Source: a bacterium (lineage in GTDB: Bacteria > UBP14 > UBA6098). Taken from it: a DNA stretch of 6,864 nucleotides. A model generated the notes under the pieces. It saw only the letters and a list, made by a program, of their open reading frames with translations, did not search any database and was not told the DNA's origin. Within the stretch, counting starts at the first letter, position 1. The number at the start of each line of letters is the position of its first letter. Below are positions 1 to 6,748 of the stretch, in pieces. The translations under genes and the position numbers were made by a program. The DNA is taken from NCBI GenBank assembly GCA_030642425.1, contig DAOWNU010000101.1, positions 1 through 6,864 on the forward strand, read 5' to 3'.

Positions 1-635
1 AAGGCAAGGTGAAAAGAACGCATCTCTCGCAATATGTCAACGCCCGGAAGACCGGCATAATCGCAATTAACATCAACGAAGGGGATAAGCTTATCGGAGT
101 CCGCCTTGTGGAACTCCCCGATGAGAATATCATGCTGGCAACGAGGCTGGGCAAGAGCATCCGTTTCAAAGTTAATGAAGTCCGGTCGATGGGCCGAAAT
201 GCCGCCGGTGTCAACGGTATCTCGCTTCGCAAGGGGGACGAGGTGGTTGCGATGCTGAACATCCCCGACGAATCTCTGTCTATCCTGACTATTACGGAGA
301 ACGGCTACGGAAAGCGTACCAATATCGAGGAGTTCCGGCATCAGCACCGCGCCGGAGTGGGCATTTTCGGGCACAAGATATCCAAGAAAACCGGAAAGGT
401 TGTCTCGGCGCTCGTTGTCGACGACCCTGACGAAATTATAGTAATAACTTCCAGCGGCATCCTGTTGAGAACGAAGGTAAGCGGGATCAGCACATACGGC
501 AGGTCGACACAAGGTGTCAGGATAATTCGTCTCAGAAGCGGTCAGTTGGTTTCCAGCGTGGCGAGAGTGGTCGAAGGCGCCGAAGAGAACGGCGAGAACG
601 AAGAGAACGAAGATGAAACGGTTCTGGATATTTAG
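1..635 (+). CDS. gyrA: DNA gyrase subunit A, C-terminal part (5' end outside window)
   Basis: This is the C-terminal DNA-wrapping domain of GyrA, the breakage-reunion subunit of the type II topoisomerase that introduces negative supercoils. The frame is open from the window edge; the GTG at 9 is an internal valine, not a start. About 210 residues are visible and they form successive beta-pinwheel blades. Repeated signatures are GDKLIGVRLV, then IMLATRLGKSIRF with VRSMGRNAAGVNGI, then GYGKRT, then IIVITSSGILLRT. The run VRSMGRNAAGVNGI is what separates GyrA-type from more degenerate ParC-type domains, so GyrA is preferred. The catalytic tyrosine, the winged helix and the GyrA box lie upstream of the window. 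The protein ends in a strongly acidic tail (EENGENEENEDE); in E. coli GyrA a comparable acidic tail modulates DNA wrapping. The TAG stop at 633-635 overlaps the stop of the convergent gene. No hairpin terminator is evident beyond it. Confidence 0.93.
   Translation, partial: GKVKRTHLSQYVNARKTGIIAININEGDKLIGVRLVELPDENIMLATRLGKSIRFKVNEVRSMGRNAAGVNGISLRKGDEVVAMLNIPDESLSILTITENGYGKRTNIEEFRHQHRAGVGIFGHKISKKTGKVVSALVVDDPDEIIVITSSGILLRTKVSGISTYGRSTQGVRIIRLRSGQLVSSVARVVEGAEENGENEENEDETVLDI
582..617 (+). repeat. Four 9-nt tandem repeats coding the acidic GyrA tail
   Basis: The units are GAAGAGAAC, GGCGAGAAC, GAAGAGAAC and GAAGATGAA, in frame with gyrA. They encode EEN, GEN, EEN and EDE. The first and third units are identical. 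The array makes up most of the low-complexity acidic tail, and its copy number could vary in steps of three residues without a frameshift. Confidence 0.7.
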
Positions 636-1414
636 ATATTTCTCACAAGCGGCAGGTTTATCGCCCTCGGACGGAACTGGTCGGCGATAATTATCTCCGG
701 CATTCGTTTCCTGTTTTCAAATGGCCTTCTTGCGGCGATACGCGCCAATTTTGGAAGGTTATTCGTGCGGGAAAGGTGAGCCGCAATAAGAACTTCGAGA
801 TTAGGCAGTTCCAATCTCGACAGGAAAGTGGAGGCGGCTTCGTTGGAAAGATGTCCCCTGTCGCTGGCGATTCGCTCTTTGAGAAAAACGGGATAAGGCC
901 CCTTTATCAGCATCTCCATATCGTGGTTGAAATCCATGATAAGGGCGCGCGCGTTGTTGATAATCTCTTCGAGACCGTTGTTTGCGCGGCCAAGATCGGT
1001 GGCAAAAACGATCTCGCCTTCGCCCGCAGTTATACGAAACCCGACAGGGTCGGAGGTATCGTGTGAAATCGGGAAGGACTTAATATTGGTATTGCCGAGG
1101 GAGAATTCCGCGCCGGTTTCAAAATGTCGAACAATGGCCTTTTTTGTGTTGCCTCTGGAGGATGCGAAGGTGGGTAAATTCATATAAACCGGCACGTTGA
1201 ATTTCTTGCTGTAAGTAAAGGCCCCGCCGATATGATCCTGATGTTCGTGGGTTACGAGAAGGGCGTCGATAGAACACGGATCGATCTGTCTTTGCACCAG
1301 TTCACGCGCCGCGGCGGAAGCGGAGATGCCGCAATCGATAAGAAGCTTCGTGCCATCGACTCCGACGAAAGTGCTGTTTCCCGACGAACCACTCGCAATT
1401 GATATTATTTCCAT
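632..1414 (-). CDS. MBL-fold metallo-hydrolase, YycJ/WalJ-like
   Basis: This 260-residue protein has a metallo-beta-lactamase fold. It opens with the family's ISIASGSSGNS strand and loop, followed by the metal-binding motif THEHQDH (His56, His58, Asp60, His61). Further likely metal ligands are His118 (ISHDT), Asp140 (FATD) and His213 (AAHLS). The segment FNHDMEMLIKGPYPVFLKERI followed by GHLSN is characteristic of the YycJ/WalJ branch, whose members are described as single-domain, probably cytoplasmic nucleases or phosphodiesterases; the substrate here is unknown. The start ATG at 1414 places the fold at residue 1 and has a short AGGT 8 nt upstream. A good promoter lies about 40 nt upstream of the start. 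The gene is transcribed alone, away from the YkgJ/nadE string and into the end of gyrA. The C-terminal tail after AHLSRTNN is rich in arginine and proline (FRPRAINLPLVRNI) and I do not recognise it. Length is normal for the family. Confidence 0.88.
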   Translation of the reverse strand: MEIISIASGSSGNSTFVGVDGTKLLIDCGISASAAARELVQRQIDPCSIDALLVTHEHQDHIGGAFTYSKKFNVPVYMNLPTFASSRGNTKKAIVRHFETGAEFSLGNTNIKSFPISHDTSDPVGFRITAGEGEIVFATDLGRANNGLEEIINNARALIMDFNHDMEMLIKGPYPVFLKERIASDRGHLSNEAASTFLSRLELPNLEVLIAAHLSRTNNLPKLARIAARRPFENRKRMPEIIIADQFRPRAINLPLVRNI

Positions 1415-1441
1415 ACCGTTCGACCTGTGTTAAAACGTCCA

Positions 1442-1468
1442 TTGACTTTCGATTATAAAGATTAAAAT
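1442..1468 (+). promoter_or_regulatory. Candidate rightward promoter for the YkgJ-nadE-kdsD string
   Basis: TTGACT at 1442-1447 and TAAAAT at 1463-1468 each match the sigma70 consensus at 5 of 6 positions, but the spacer is only 15 nt, shorter than ideal. The start would be near 1475, about 24 nt before the ATG at 1499. The -35 box sits over the predicted start point of the leftward promoter, so the two may compete. This is the only clear candidate upstream of the rightward genes. Confidence 0.35.
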
Positions 1469-1479
1469 TTAGTTTTCAA
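1452..1479 (-). promoter_or_regulatory. Sigma70-type promoter for the MBL-fold hydrolase gene
   Basis: Read on the minus strand, TTGAAA (plus positions 1474-1479) is followed by a 16-nt spacer and a perfect TATAAT (1452-1457). Transcription would begin near 1445, giving a leader of about 30 nt before the ATG at 1414. The surrounding DNA is AT-rich. This is the best promoter match in the window. Confidence 0.65.
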
Positions 1480-1498
1480 GGGTTCAATAAAAAAATTT

Positions 1499-1912
1499 AT
1501 GATTTTCTACAAGAACGGACTTCGATTTTCATGCGCATTCTGCGGAAAGTGTTGCCGCATCAAGGACGGCTATGTCTGGCTTTCGCGCGGCGATGTCGAT
1601 GCGCTGGTGGCAGGGACGGGTATTTCCGAAGAAGATTTCCGGGGAATATACACAGAAACTGTCGATGGCGCGGTCGTGCTCAAAGACTTCCCAAACGGCG
1701 ACTGCATTTTTTTCGACGAGAGTATCGGATGCAAAGTTTATTCCGCCCGACCTTTGCAGTGCAGAACTTTTCCCTTCTGGCCGGAGAACTTGCGGGATGA
1801 GAACAGCTGGCGCAAGGCGGCGGAATTCTGCCCGGGGATAGGCTCCGGCGAGAAACACGATTTTGAGGAGATAATGAGAAATATCGCCTCGATGAAGGGG
1901 ATGCCGGAATGA
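1499..1912 (+). CDS. YkgJ-family cysteine-cluster protein (putative Zn/Fe-chelating)
   Basis: This is a small 137-residue soluble protein with the CxxCxxCC motif of the YkgJ/UPF0153 family: Cys12, Cys15, Cys18 and Cys19 in CAFCGKCC. More conserved cysteines follow: Cys69 (GDCIFF), Cys78 (GCKVY), Cys88 (ARPLQCRTFPFWP) and Cys111 (EFCPG). The family is thought to bind zinc or an iron-sulphur cluster through these cysteines, but no reaction is firmly established. The start at 1499 is supported by the N-terminus FYKNGLRFSC, which has the usual family spacing to the first cysteine. The Shine-Dalgarno signal is poor: the nearest purine run, AAGGG, lies 16 nt upstream, and the leader is very A/T-rich. 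The stop overlaps the nadE start as ATGA at 1909-1912, so the two genes are translationally coupled. It is the first gene of the rightward string. Confidence 0.85.
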   Translation: MIFYKNGLRFSCAFCGKCCRIKDGYVWLSRGDVDALVAGTGISEEDFRGIYTETVDGAVVLKDFPNGDCIFFDESIGCKVYSARPLQCRTFPFWPENLRDENSWRKAAEFCPGIGSGEKHDFEEIMRNIASMKGMPE

Positions 1913-2688
1913 AAATTACCGAAGCGGGAAAGATAATAACGGCTTTTATCCGGGAATATATCGACGGAAATTCTCCCGGCGGCGCAGTTATCGGCCTGTC
2001 CGGCGGGCTCGATTCCGCCGTTACCGCCGCTCTCGCGGTCGAGGCGCTGGGGAGAGATAGAGTGGACGCCGTCTCGCTTCCCTATTCGACGAGCGACCCA
2101 TGCAGCCAGTCCGACGCGGAGAAAATTGCAAGGCATCTCGGCATTGCACTGGAGAGCTTCGACATAACCCCCGCTGTGGACGCCATTGCGAAAAACAGGC
2201 CCGGAATCGACCGGCTGCGACTCGGAAATATCTGCGCGCGCGTCCGGATGATATATCTTTACGACATTTCTGCGGAAAGGGAAAAACTCGTCCTCGGCAC
2301 CGGCAACCGGACGGAAAGGCTGCTTGGCTATTCGACATTATGGGGCGATTCGGCCTGCGCGATAGCACCGCTCGGAGATATACTAAAAACACAGGAGCGC
2401 GCGCTCGCAAGGGAAATCGGCCTTCCCGACTGGATTGTCGAAAAAACGCCCACCGCCGACCTTTGGCGGGGGCAAACCGACGAGGGCGAACTGGGAATTA
2501 CATATCCCGAAGCGGACAAAATAATCCACGCCGTCTTCGACCTCGAAACGACGCGCGAAAAGCTTATCGAAGGGGGCTTTAACAAAAACTCGATAGACCT
2601 TGTTTTCGATAAATACGAAAATAGTGAATTTAAACGCCGGATGCCACCCTACCCGGAGCTTCCCGACCTAACACTCGAATTGCCATGA
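1909..2688 (+). CDS. nadE: NAD(+) synthetase, ammonia-dependent type
   Basis: NadE makes the last step of NAD biosynthesis, amidating nicotinate adenine dinucleotide with ATP through an adenylated intermediate. The protein has 259 residues and lacks the nitrilase-like glutaminase domain of the long form, so it should use free ammonia. It shows the PP-loop SGGLDS (31-36), then LRLGNICARVRM (103-114), LGTGNRTERLLGYSTLWGD (129-147) with the following PLGDILKTQ, and PTADLW plus GQTDE (181-192). The GDSACAIAPLGD version of the central motif resembles what I recall of epsilonproteobacterial NadE, so the missing Asp of the commoner GDGxxD form is not a defect. The C-terminus KYENSEFKRRMPP is also typical. 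The purine run AAGGGG lies 8 nt before the ATG, and the start overlaps the previous gene by 4 nt; the stop overlaps kdsD by 4 nt. It is a housekeeping gene and appears intact. Confidence 0.95.
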   Translation: MKITEAGKIITAFIREYIDGNSPGGAVIGLSGGLDSAVTAALAVEALGRDRVDAVSLPYSTSDPCSQSDAEKIARHLGIALESFDITPAVDAIAKNRPGIDRLRLGNICARVRMIYLYDISAEREKLVLGTGNRTERLLGYSTLWGDSACAIAPLGDILKTQERALAREIGLPDWIVEKTPTADLWRGQTDEGELGITYPEADKIIHAVFDLETTREKLIEGGFNKNSIDLVFDKYENSEFKRRMPPYPELPDLTLELP

Positions 2689-3638
2689 AAAACGCAGTAA
2701 CAGAGCTACTTATTTCGGAAAGCGAAGCGATAGGCGCGCTCGTCGGTCGCATCGAGGCCCCGATATTAAAAGCCGCAGACCTTCTTTATAATTGTAAAGG
2801 GCGCGTGATTGTGATGGGGCTGGGGAAAAGCGGCTTGATAGGCCGCAAAATCGCGGCCACGTTGTCCTCGACCGGAACTTCGAGCTTCTTTATTCACGCC
2901 GCCGACGCGCTTCACGGCGACCTCGGGACGGTTACGGAACTCGACTGCGTTCTTTTTCTATCTAAAAGCGGGAATACGGGCGAAGTCTTGAGCCTGCTGC
3001 CTCCTATCAAGCGTCTGGGCGTGAGCATTATCGCCATAACTTCCGAACCGGCCTCCGAATTGGGCAAAGAGGCGGATGTCGTTCTGGATATCGGCGTATC
3101 CTCGGAGGCCGAGCCTATCGGAATCGTTCCGACAACCTCCACAACCGTTATGCTCGCTGTGGGGGACGCGCTTGCCGTGGCCCTCATGATTAGGCGCGGT
3201 TTTACGAGAGAGGCCTTTGCTCAATTTCACCCGGGGGGAAATCTCGGGCATCTGCTGCGCCACGTCTCGGAGGTTATGCACACCGGCAAGGCTGTCCCGA
3301 TAGTCGGCCCGGAAGCCACGGTGCTCGAGGGCATTGTGGTGATGAGCGCCGAGCGGCTCGGGCATGTGATAGTCGCAGGGGAAAATCGCGTTATCGGCAT
3401 TTTCTCCGACGGCGACCTGCGAAGAATGCTGCAGGCTCATCCGCACGAGGATGTCGTGGGCATGCCCATTATCGATTTCTGCACGCGGAACCCAAAAGTA
3501 ATCGGCCCGGATGCTATTGTAGAAGAGGCTATCCGAATGATGGAAACGAGCAAGATAAGCGCCTTGCCCGTTGTGGAACGGGACAAATTACTCGGCCTTG
3601 TGCATCTTCACGACCTGCTGGAAAACAAGGTGGTATAG
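2685..3638 (+). CDS. kdsD: Arabinose-5-phosphate isomerase (KdsD/KpsF family)
   Basis: This enzyme interconverts D-ribulose 5-phosphate and D-arabinose 5-phosphate, the first committed step towards Kdo for lipopolysaccharide or capsule. The 317 residues comprise an N-terminal SIS domain (about 35-185) and two CBS domains (about 196-252 and 262-317). The phosphosugar-binding signature GLGKSGLIGRKIAATLSSTG starts at residue 45. From memory the E. coli KdsD active-site residues are Lys59, His88, Glu111, Glu152 and His193; here Lys48, His77 (ALHGDLG), Glu100 (SGNTGE), Glu141 (SSEAEP) and His182 (FHPGG) match them all at a constant offset of 11. The isomerase should therefore be active. It starts inside the nadE stop (ATGA at 2685-2688) with no Shine-Dalgarno sequence of its own, so it depends on coupling. 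kdsC, lptA and lptC, common neighbours in Proteobacteria, are absent here; glycan export and transfer genes follow instead. Confidence 0.94.
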   Translation: MKNAVTELLISESEAIGALVGRIEAPILKAADLLYNCKGRVIVMGLGKSGLIGRKIAATLSSTGTSSFFIHAADALHGDLGTVTELDCVLFLSKSGNTGEVLSLLPPIKRLGVSIIAITSEPASELGKEADVVLDIGVSSEAEPIGIVPTTSTTVMLAVGDALAVALMIRRGFTREAFAQFHPGGNLGHLLRHVSEVMHTGKAVPIVGPEATVLEGIVVMSAERLGHVIVAGENRVIGIFSDGDLRRMLQAHPHEDVVGMPIIDFCTRNPKVIGPDAIVEEAIRMMETSKISALPVVERDKLLGLVHLHDLLENKVV

Positions 3639-3667
3639 GGCCTCGAACAAATTATCGACAATCACGA

Positions 3668-5074
3668 ATGTCCATTAGAAAATCCCTCATAAAAGACGCC
3701 CTGCTCTACGGCGTGGGCGACACGTTGACCAAAGCGATAGCGTTTCTGCTCATCCCCCTCTACACGAATATTCTTTCCACCGCGGAATACGGCGTGTATC
3801 AACTTATCGTGCTGTTCATCACGGTATCGATGGTTCTCGGGATGAGCGGCATGAACGTAGCGCTTTTCAAGCATTTCGTAACGTCCGAGGACGAGCATTC
3901 CCGAAAAATACTTTTCACCGCCACAATGCTCTGGGTGATAGTGAGTTCCTCGCTGATTATCGGGATAACATATCTTATCGGGCGGCCGCTTTCCGAAGTC
4001 CTCACCGGCACATCGGAGCGGGGCGGATTGATCGGCCTTGCCGCAATCAACGCCGGATTGGAAACGCTCCTTCTGGTCTCGCTGCTCATTTTTCGGATGG
4101 AGAAACGTCCCGTAAAATATGTTACGTTCACGCTTATAAAGATCATTCTTATTGTTATCGGGAATATCGTTCTGCTGAAATATATGGGCATGGGCGTGCC
4201 GGGCATTCTGCTTGCCGGTATCGCCGCCGACTTGATAATCCTCGGCCCGATATTATGGCGCGTGGGGCGTTATCTGACCTGGCCGGTTCCGTTCAAATAT
4301 ATCACTTCTATGCTTGCCTGGGGGGCGCCGTTCATCCCGGCCTCGCTCGCGACAGTTATATTAACACTGTCGGACAGGCTGCTCCTCCGATATATGGTGG
4401 GATTCGAGTCGGCGGGGATTTACTCCGTGGGATACAAGCTGGCCGGAATTGTGTTCCTGATATACACGGCCTTTCGATTCGCGTGGGGGCCGTATATGTT
4501 CGAGTTGGCCCGCGGAACCGACGCCGGGAGAACATACCCACGAGTTCTGCTGCCATTGATAGCGTTTCTCGGTATATGCAGCGTGGGTTTGACCGCAATC
4601 TCCCCCGAACTGTTCAATTTTTTCGTGGGAGAAGCCTACCACGCCGGAAGGGCGGTTCTTATTCCTATATCTCTCGCGGCGCTTTTCGATGCCATGAGCC
4701 TCTTTTTCGGCGCCGGGATGCAGACGCGCGACCGCACGATATATGTCCCTGCGGTGACGGGCTTCGCGGCGGTGATCAACATTCTGCTGAATATCTGGCT
4801 TATCCCGAAATTCGGCTTTATGGGCGCGGCATGGGCCACGCTAATATCTTATATCGCGTTGGCATACATGAGCTTCCGGCTCGGGAACCCGCTTATGCCT
4901 GTGCGTTACCCCTGGCCGAAGATTGCCGCTATCGTAATTATAGCTTCCGCGGGCCTCGCACTGGTCTGGTTTATCGAGCCGCTTATTTCCCGTCTCGGAG
5001 TAACACTCGCCGCCGGAGCGTTGCTGTGGTATATTTCCGGTGGAATTGGGGCAAGGTTCCCATCCCAGAGATGA
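3668..5074 (+). CDS. Wzx-like polysaccharide flippase (MOP superfamily)
   Basis: This 468-residue integral membrane protein has about 14 hydrophobic segments, at roughly 15-35, 42-62, 82-104, 120-142, 153-171, 176-198, 213-233, 250-272, 290-312, 326-347, 357-379, 384-404, 416-437 and 442-462. That is the count expected of MOP-superfamily Wzx/RfbX-type transporters, which flip undecaprenyl-linked oligosaccharides across the inner membrane. The N-terminus (LIKDALLYGVGDTLTKAI, then PLYTNILSTAEYGVYQL) is the classic start of the polysaccharide-biosynthesis-protein domain. SDRLLLRYMVGFESAGIYSVGYKL at about residue 235 and NILLNIWLIPKFGFMGAAWATLISY at about 371 are the other conserved blocks. The gene begins 29 nt after kdsD without an obvious Shine-Dalgarno sequence, and ends just before the glycosyltransferase frame. 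The substrate cannot be read from sequence. MurJ is less likely because the homology pattern is that of the Wzx group and the locus is a surface-glycan one. Confidence 0.88.
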   Translation: MSIRKSLIKDALLYGVGDTLTKAIAFLLIPLYTNILSTAEYGVYQLIVLFITVSMVLGMSGMNVALFKHFVTSEDEHSRKILFTATMLWVIVSSSLIIGITYLIGRPLSEVLTGTSERGGLIGLAAINAGLETLLLVSLLIFRMEKRPVKYVTFTLIKIILIVIGNIVLLKYMGMGVPGILLAGIAADLIILGPILWRVGRYLTWPVPFKYITSMLAWGAPFIPASLATVILTLSDRLLLRYMVGFESAGIYSVGYKLAGIVFLIYTAFRFAWGPYMFELARGTDAGRTYPRVLLPLIAFLGICSVGLTAISPELFNFFVGEAYHAGRAVLIPISLAALFDAMSLFFGAGMQTRDRTIYVPAVTGFAAVINILLNIWLIPKFGFMGAAWATLISYIALAYMSFRLGNPLMPVRYPWPKIAAIVIIASAGLALVWFIEPLISRLGVTLAAGALLWYISGGIGARFPSQR

Positions 5075-5115
5075 AACGAAAGGATAAAGACTATTATCCA
5101 AATCGAAAAAGATAA
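5071..5115 (+). other. Short ORF overlapping the flippase stop (possible displaced start)
   Basis: An ATG at 5071 overlaps the flippase TGA as ATGA, the arrangement used twice upstream in this gene string. It opens only 14 codons (MKRKDKDYYPNRKR) before TAA at 5113-5115. A one-base skip in the A5 run at 5106-5110 would join it to the glycosyltransferase frame and give a protein of 558 residues. It is either the true start of that gene, cut off by a frameshift or sequence error, or a chance ATG. The charged, low-complexity peptide resembles no domain I know. Confidence 0.3.
5079..5084 (+). promoter_or_regulatory. Ribosome binding site implying an ATT start at 5093
   Basis: AAAGGA at 5079-5084 lies 8 nt before ATT at 5093 in the glycosyltransferase frame. 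It is among the clearest Shine-Dalgarno sequences in the window and has no ATG, GTG or TTG at a proper distance in that frame. ATT is a rare but real bacterial start codon, as in infC. The site lies inside the short ORF at 5071-5115. Confidence 0.4.
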
Positions 5116-6748
5116 CAGACTCGAATTCATTCGCGGGATATTCAAAACCCGTCTCGATTGCGGCAAAAGCATCCTCGAAATAACCGAGTTCGACGGCATC
5201 GCATACTGGTGGAATGTCAATTTTCTTTTCAATATGCACGTCCTCGGCCTGTTCGACCGCTCCGGCGATTTCCACCGGCCCTCGCGCACGCGACGCGCGT
5301 TGAAAAACGCCTATCGATTTGCCTTCGATCCACTTTTCAAAGGGTTGCTGAAAATCATCGACCGAAATGGCCGCGAGGGCGATTCATCCCTGCCACGTGT
5401 AATATATATTACGCGCCGCAAGTGGCGAATGCTCCGCGATTATGAAACGGGGAAACTCGTCGAGTCCGATTTTGTTTTCGACCCGGTTGTTACGCGCCTT
5501 AAAAGGCGATTCGATTTCCTCGGCGTCTATTATCTGGAGAGCCTGAGCCTTCGCAAAAACCTCGGCGTCTTTAAGAATAAAAGGGGAAATGCCCGCCTTC
5601 GCACAAAGCCGCTGAACCTTTACTGGAGCAAATCCGTTCGCAAAGCGGAGAGACTCGGTCGAAATAAGCTCCGTCGCGCATGGAAAATGATTATCAACGA
5701 CAGCAAGCTGCGCGAGCTATGCAAATTCGAGAATACCGACTACTACGCGCCGATATTGAATCATCTGGAATACTGCTTTCTCGACCTAATACCGATGTCT
5801 ATCCGCATCGAAGCGCTGGGCGAAAATATGCTGTCTGAAGAAAAGGCCGACATCGTCCTCCTCGAATACGAATACGGCCCGGCCCGCAAAAGCCTCGGCG
5901 TGCTTGCCCCGCGAAAGCTCGGCCTGCCCTCGGTCGCGCTTCAACACGGCAACATCTTCCCGGCACATCCCGGCTATTTCTATCATGAGGACGAGATTTT
6001 TTCAAAGGGCGAATTCAACGCGCCGTTATGTCATTTGCCCGATATAACGTGCGTCTATGGTGAGGCCTGCAGGCGCATACTCGTCGAGCAATGCGGATAT
6101 CCGGCTGAAAGCGTCGCGGTTACCGGCCAGCCGAGATATGACATCTTCTATCGCGCCGGTGAACTCTTCTCAAAATCCGATTTTCGGAAAAAGCATTCTA
6201 TCAAAACTAAAAACCGAATAATCCTGTGGACAACGCAATCGCAGGGTTTGAGCGACGACGAAAATCTTCAAAATATCGAGGCCGTCGCGGGCGCGCTGAA
6301 AGAGATCGAAAATGTTACGCTTGTTGTGAAACAGCACCCCAACGAGGGCGAAAAACACGCACGAATGATACGCGAGCGCCTCGATATACCGGGGATCGAT
6401 CTGAGAATGGCCCCGCGCGATTCCGACACATTCGAGCAGCTCTACGCCTGCGATCTGATGATCACAAAATTCTCGACAACCGCCACCGAGGCGGTCGCGC
6501 TCGGCAAACCGGTTCTCATACTCAATCTAAGCGGGGAAGTGGACAGGGTCGGCTATGTCGAAGAGGGCGTGGCGCTCGGTGTGTATCGTGCGGAAGACCT
6601 GCGCGGAGCTATCGCCGCGCTTCTCGAAAGCGATTCTCAGCTTACCGGCAATCGCCGCGAGTATATCGAGAGCCACATCTTTTACATCGACGGCAAATCG
6701 GCGGACAGAGTCGGCGATGTTATAAATCAATTCAAAATGCAAAATTGA
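5093..6748 (+). CDS. GT-B-like glycosyltransferase of a surface-glycan locus
   Basis: I recognise the fold class but not the specific enzyme. Numbering is from the ATT at 5093 (551 residues); the first ATG, at 5234, would give 504. The C-terminal half looks like a GT-B Rossmann domain of the CDP-glycerol glycerophosphotransferase, capsule-synthesis and UDP-GlcNAc 2-epimerase-like group. It has LQHGNIFPAHPGY near 283-295, VTGQPRYD near 343-350, VVKQHPNEG near 411-419, and LYACDLMITKFSTTATEAVALGKPVL near 450-475, which is the usual donor-binding end. The N-terminal half is very rich in Lys and Arg (about 100-200) and probably binds membrane or acceptor. I place the start upstream of 5234 because the frame from 5093 reads like protein: TEFDGIAYWWNVNFLF precedes the ATG, resembles the first strand of this type of enzyme, and prefers C in third positions. 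No ATG, GTG or TTG occurs there. The alternative is ATG 5071 plus a frameshift. A role in transferring sugars or polyol phosphates onto the flipped glycan is inferred from the neighbours. Confidence 0.78.
   Translation: MIQIEKDNRLEFIRGIFKTRLDCGKSILEITEFDGIAYWWNVNFLFNMHVLGLFDRSGDFHRPSRTRRALKNAYRFAFDPLFKGLLKIIDRNGREGDSSLPRVIYITRRKWRMLRDYETGKLVESDFVFDPVVTRLKRRFDFLGVYYLESLSLRKNLGVFKNKRGNARLRTKPLNLYWSKSVRKAERLGRNKLRRAWKMIINDSKLRELCKFENTDYYAPILNHLEYCFLDLIPMSIRIEALGENMLSEEKADIVLLEYEYGPARKSLGVLAPRKLGLPSVALQHGNIFPAHPGYFYHEDEIFSKGEFNAPLCHLPDITCVYGEACRRILVEQCGYPAESVAVTGQPRYDIFYRAGELFSKSDFRKKHSIKTKNRIILWTTQSQGLSDDENLQNIEAVAGALKEIENVTLVVKQHPNEGEKHARMIRERLDIPGIDLRMAPRDSDTFEQLYACDLMITKFSTTATEAVALGKPVLILNLSGEVDRVGYVEEGVALGVYRAEDLRGAIAALLESDSQLTGNRREYIESHIFYIDGKSADRVGDVINQFKMQN

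Noticed and set aside
927..1187. Rightward ORFs opposite the MBL-fold gene
   Set aside because: They are antisense shadows of a gene with clear metal-binding motifs, and their peptides show no domain.
2328..2585. Leftward ORFs within nadE and kdsD
   Set aside because: They are antisense shadows of well-conserved genes, with no supporting start signals or motifs.
4255..5115. 286-codon rightward ORF overlapping the flippase in another frame
   Set aside because: Its peptide is Arg/Gly/Tyr-rich with no domain, as expected of a shadow of a membrane-protein gene; only its last 14 codons, after 5071, merit mention.
5234..6748. Glycosyltransferase starting at the first ATG (5234)
   Set aside because: The start would fall in the middle of a protein-like stretch (WWNVNFLFNMHVLGLF) and would leave a 159-nt gap that is coding in character; no Shine-Dalgarno sequence precedes it.
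6727..6748. Inverted repeat TCAATT / AATTGA across the glycosyltransferase stop as a terminator
   Set aside because: The stem is only 6 AT-rich pairs around a 10-nt loop, with no following T tract.
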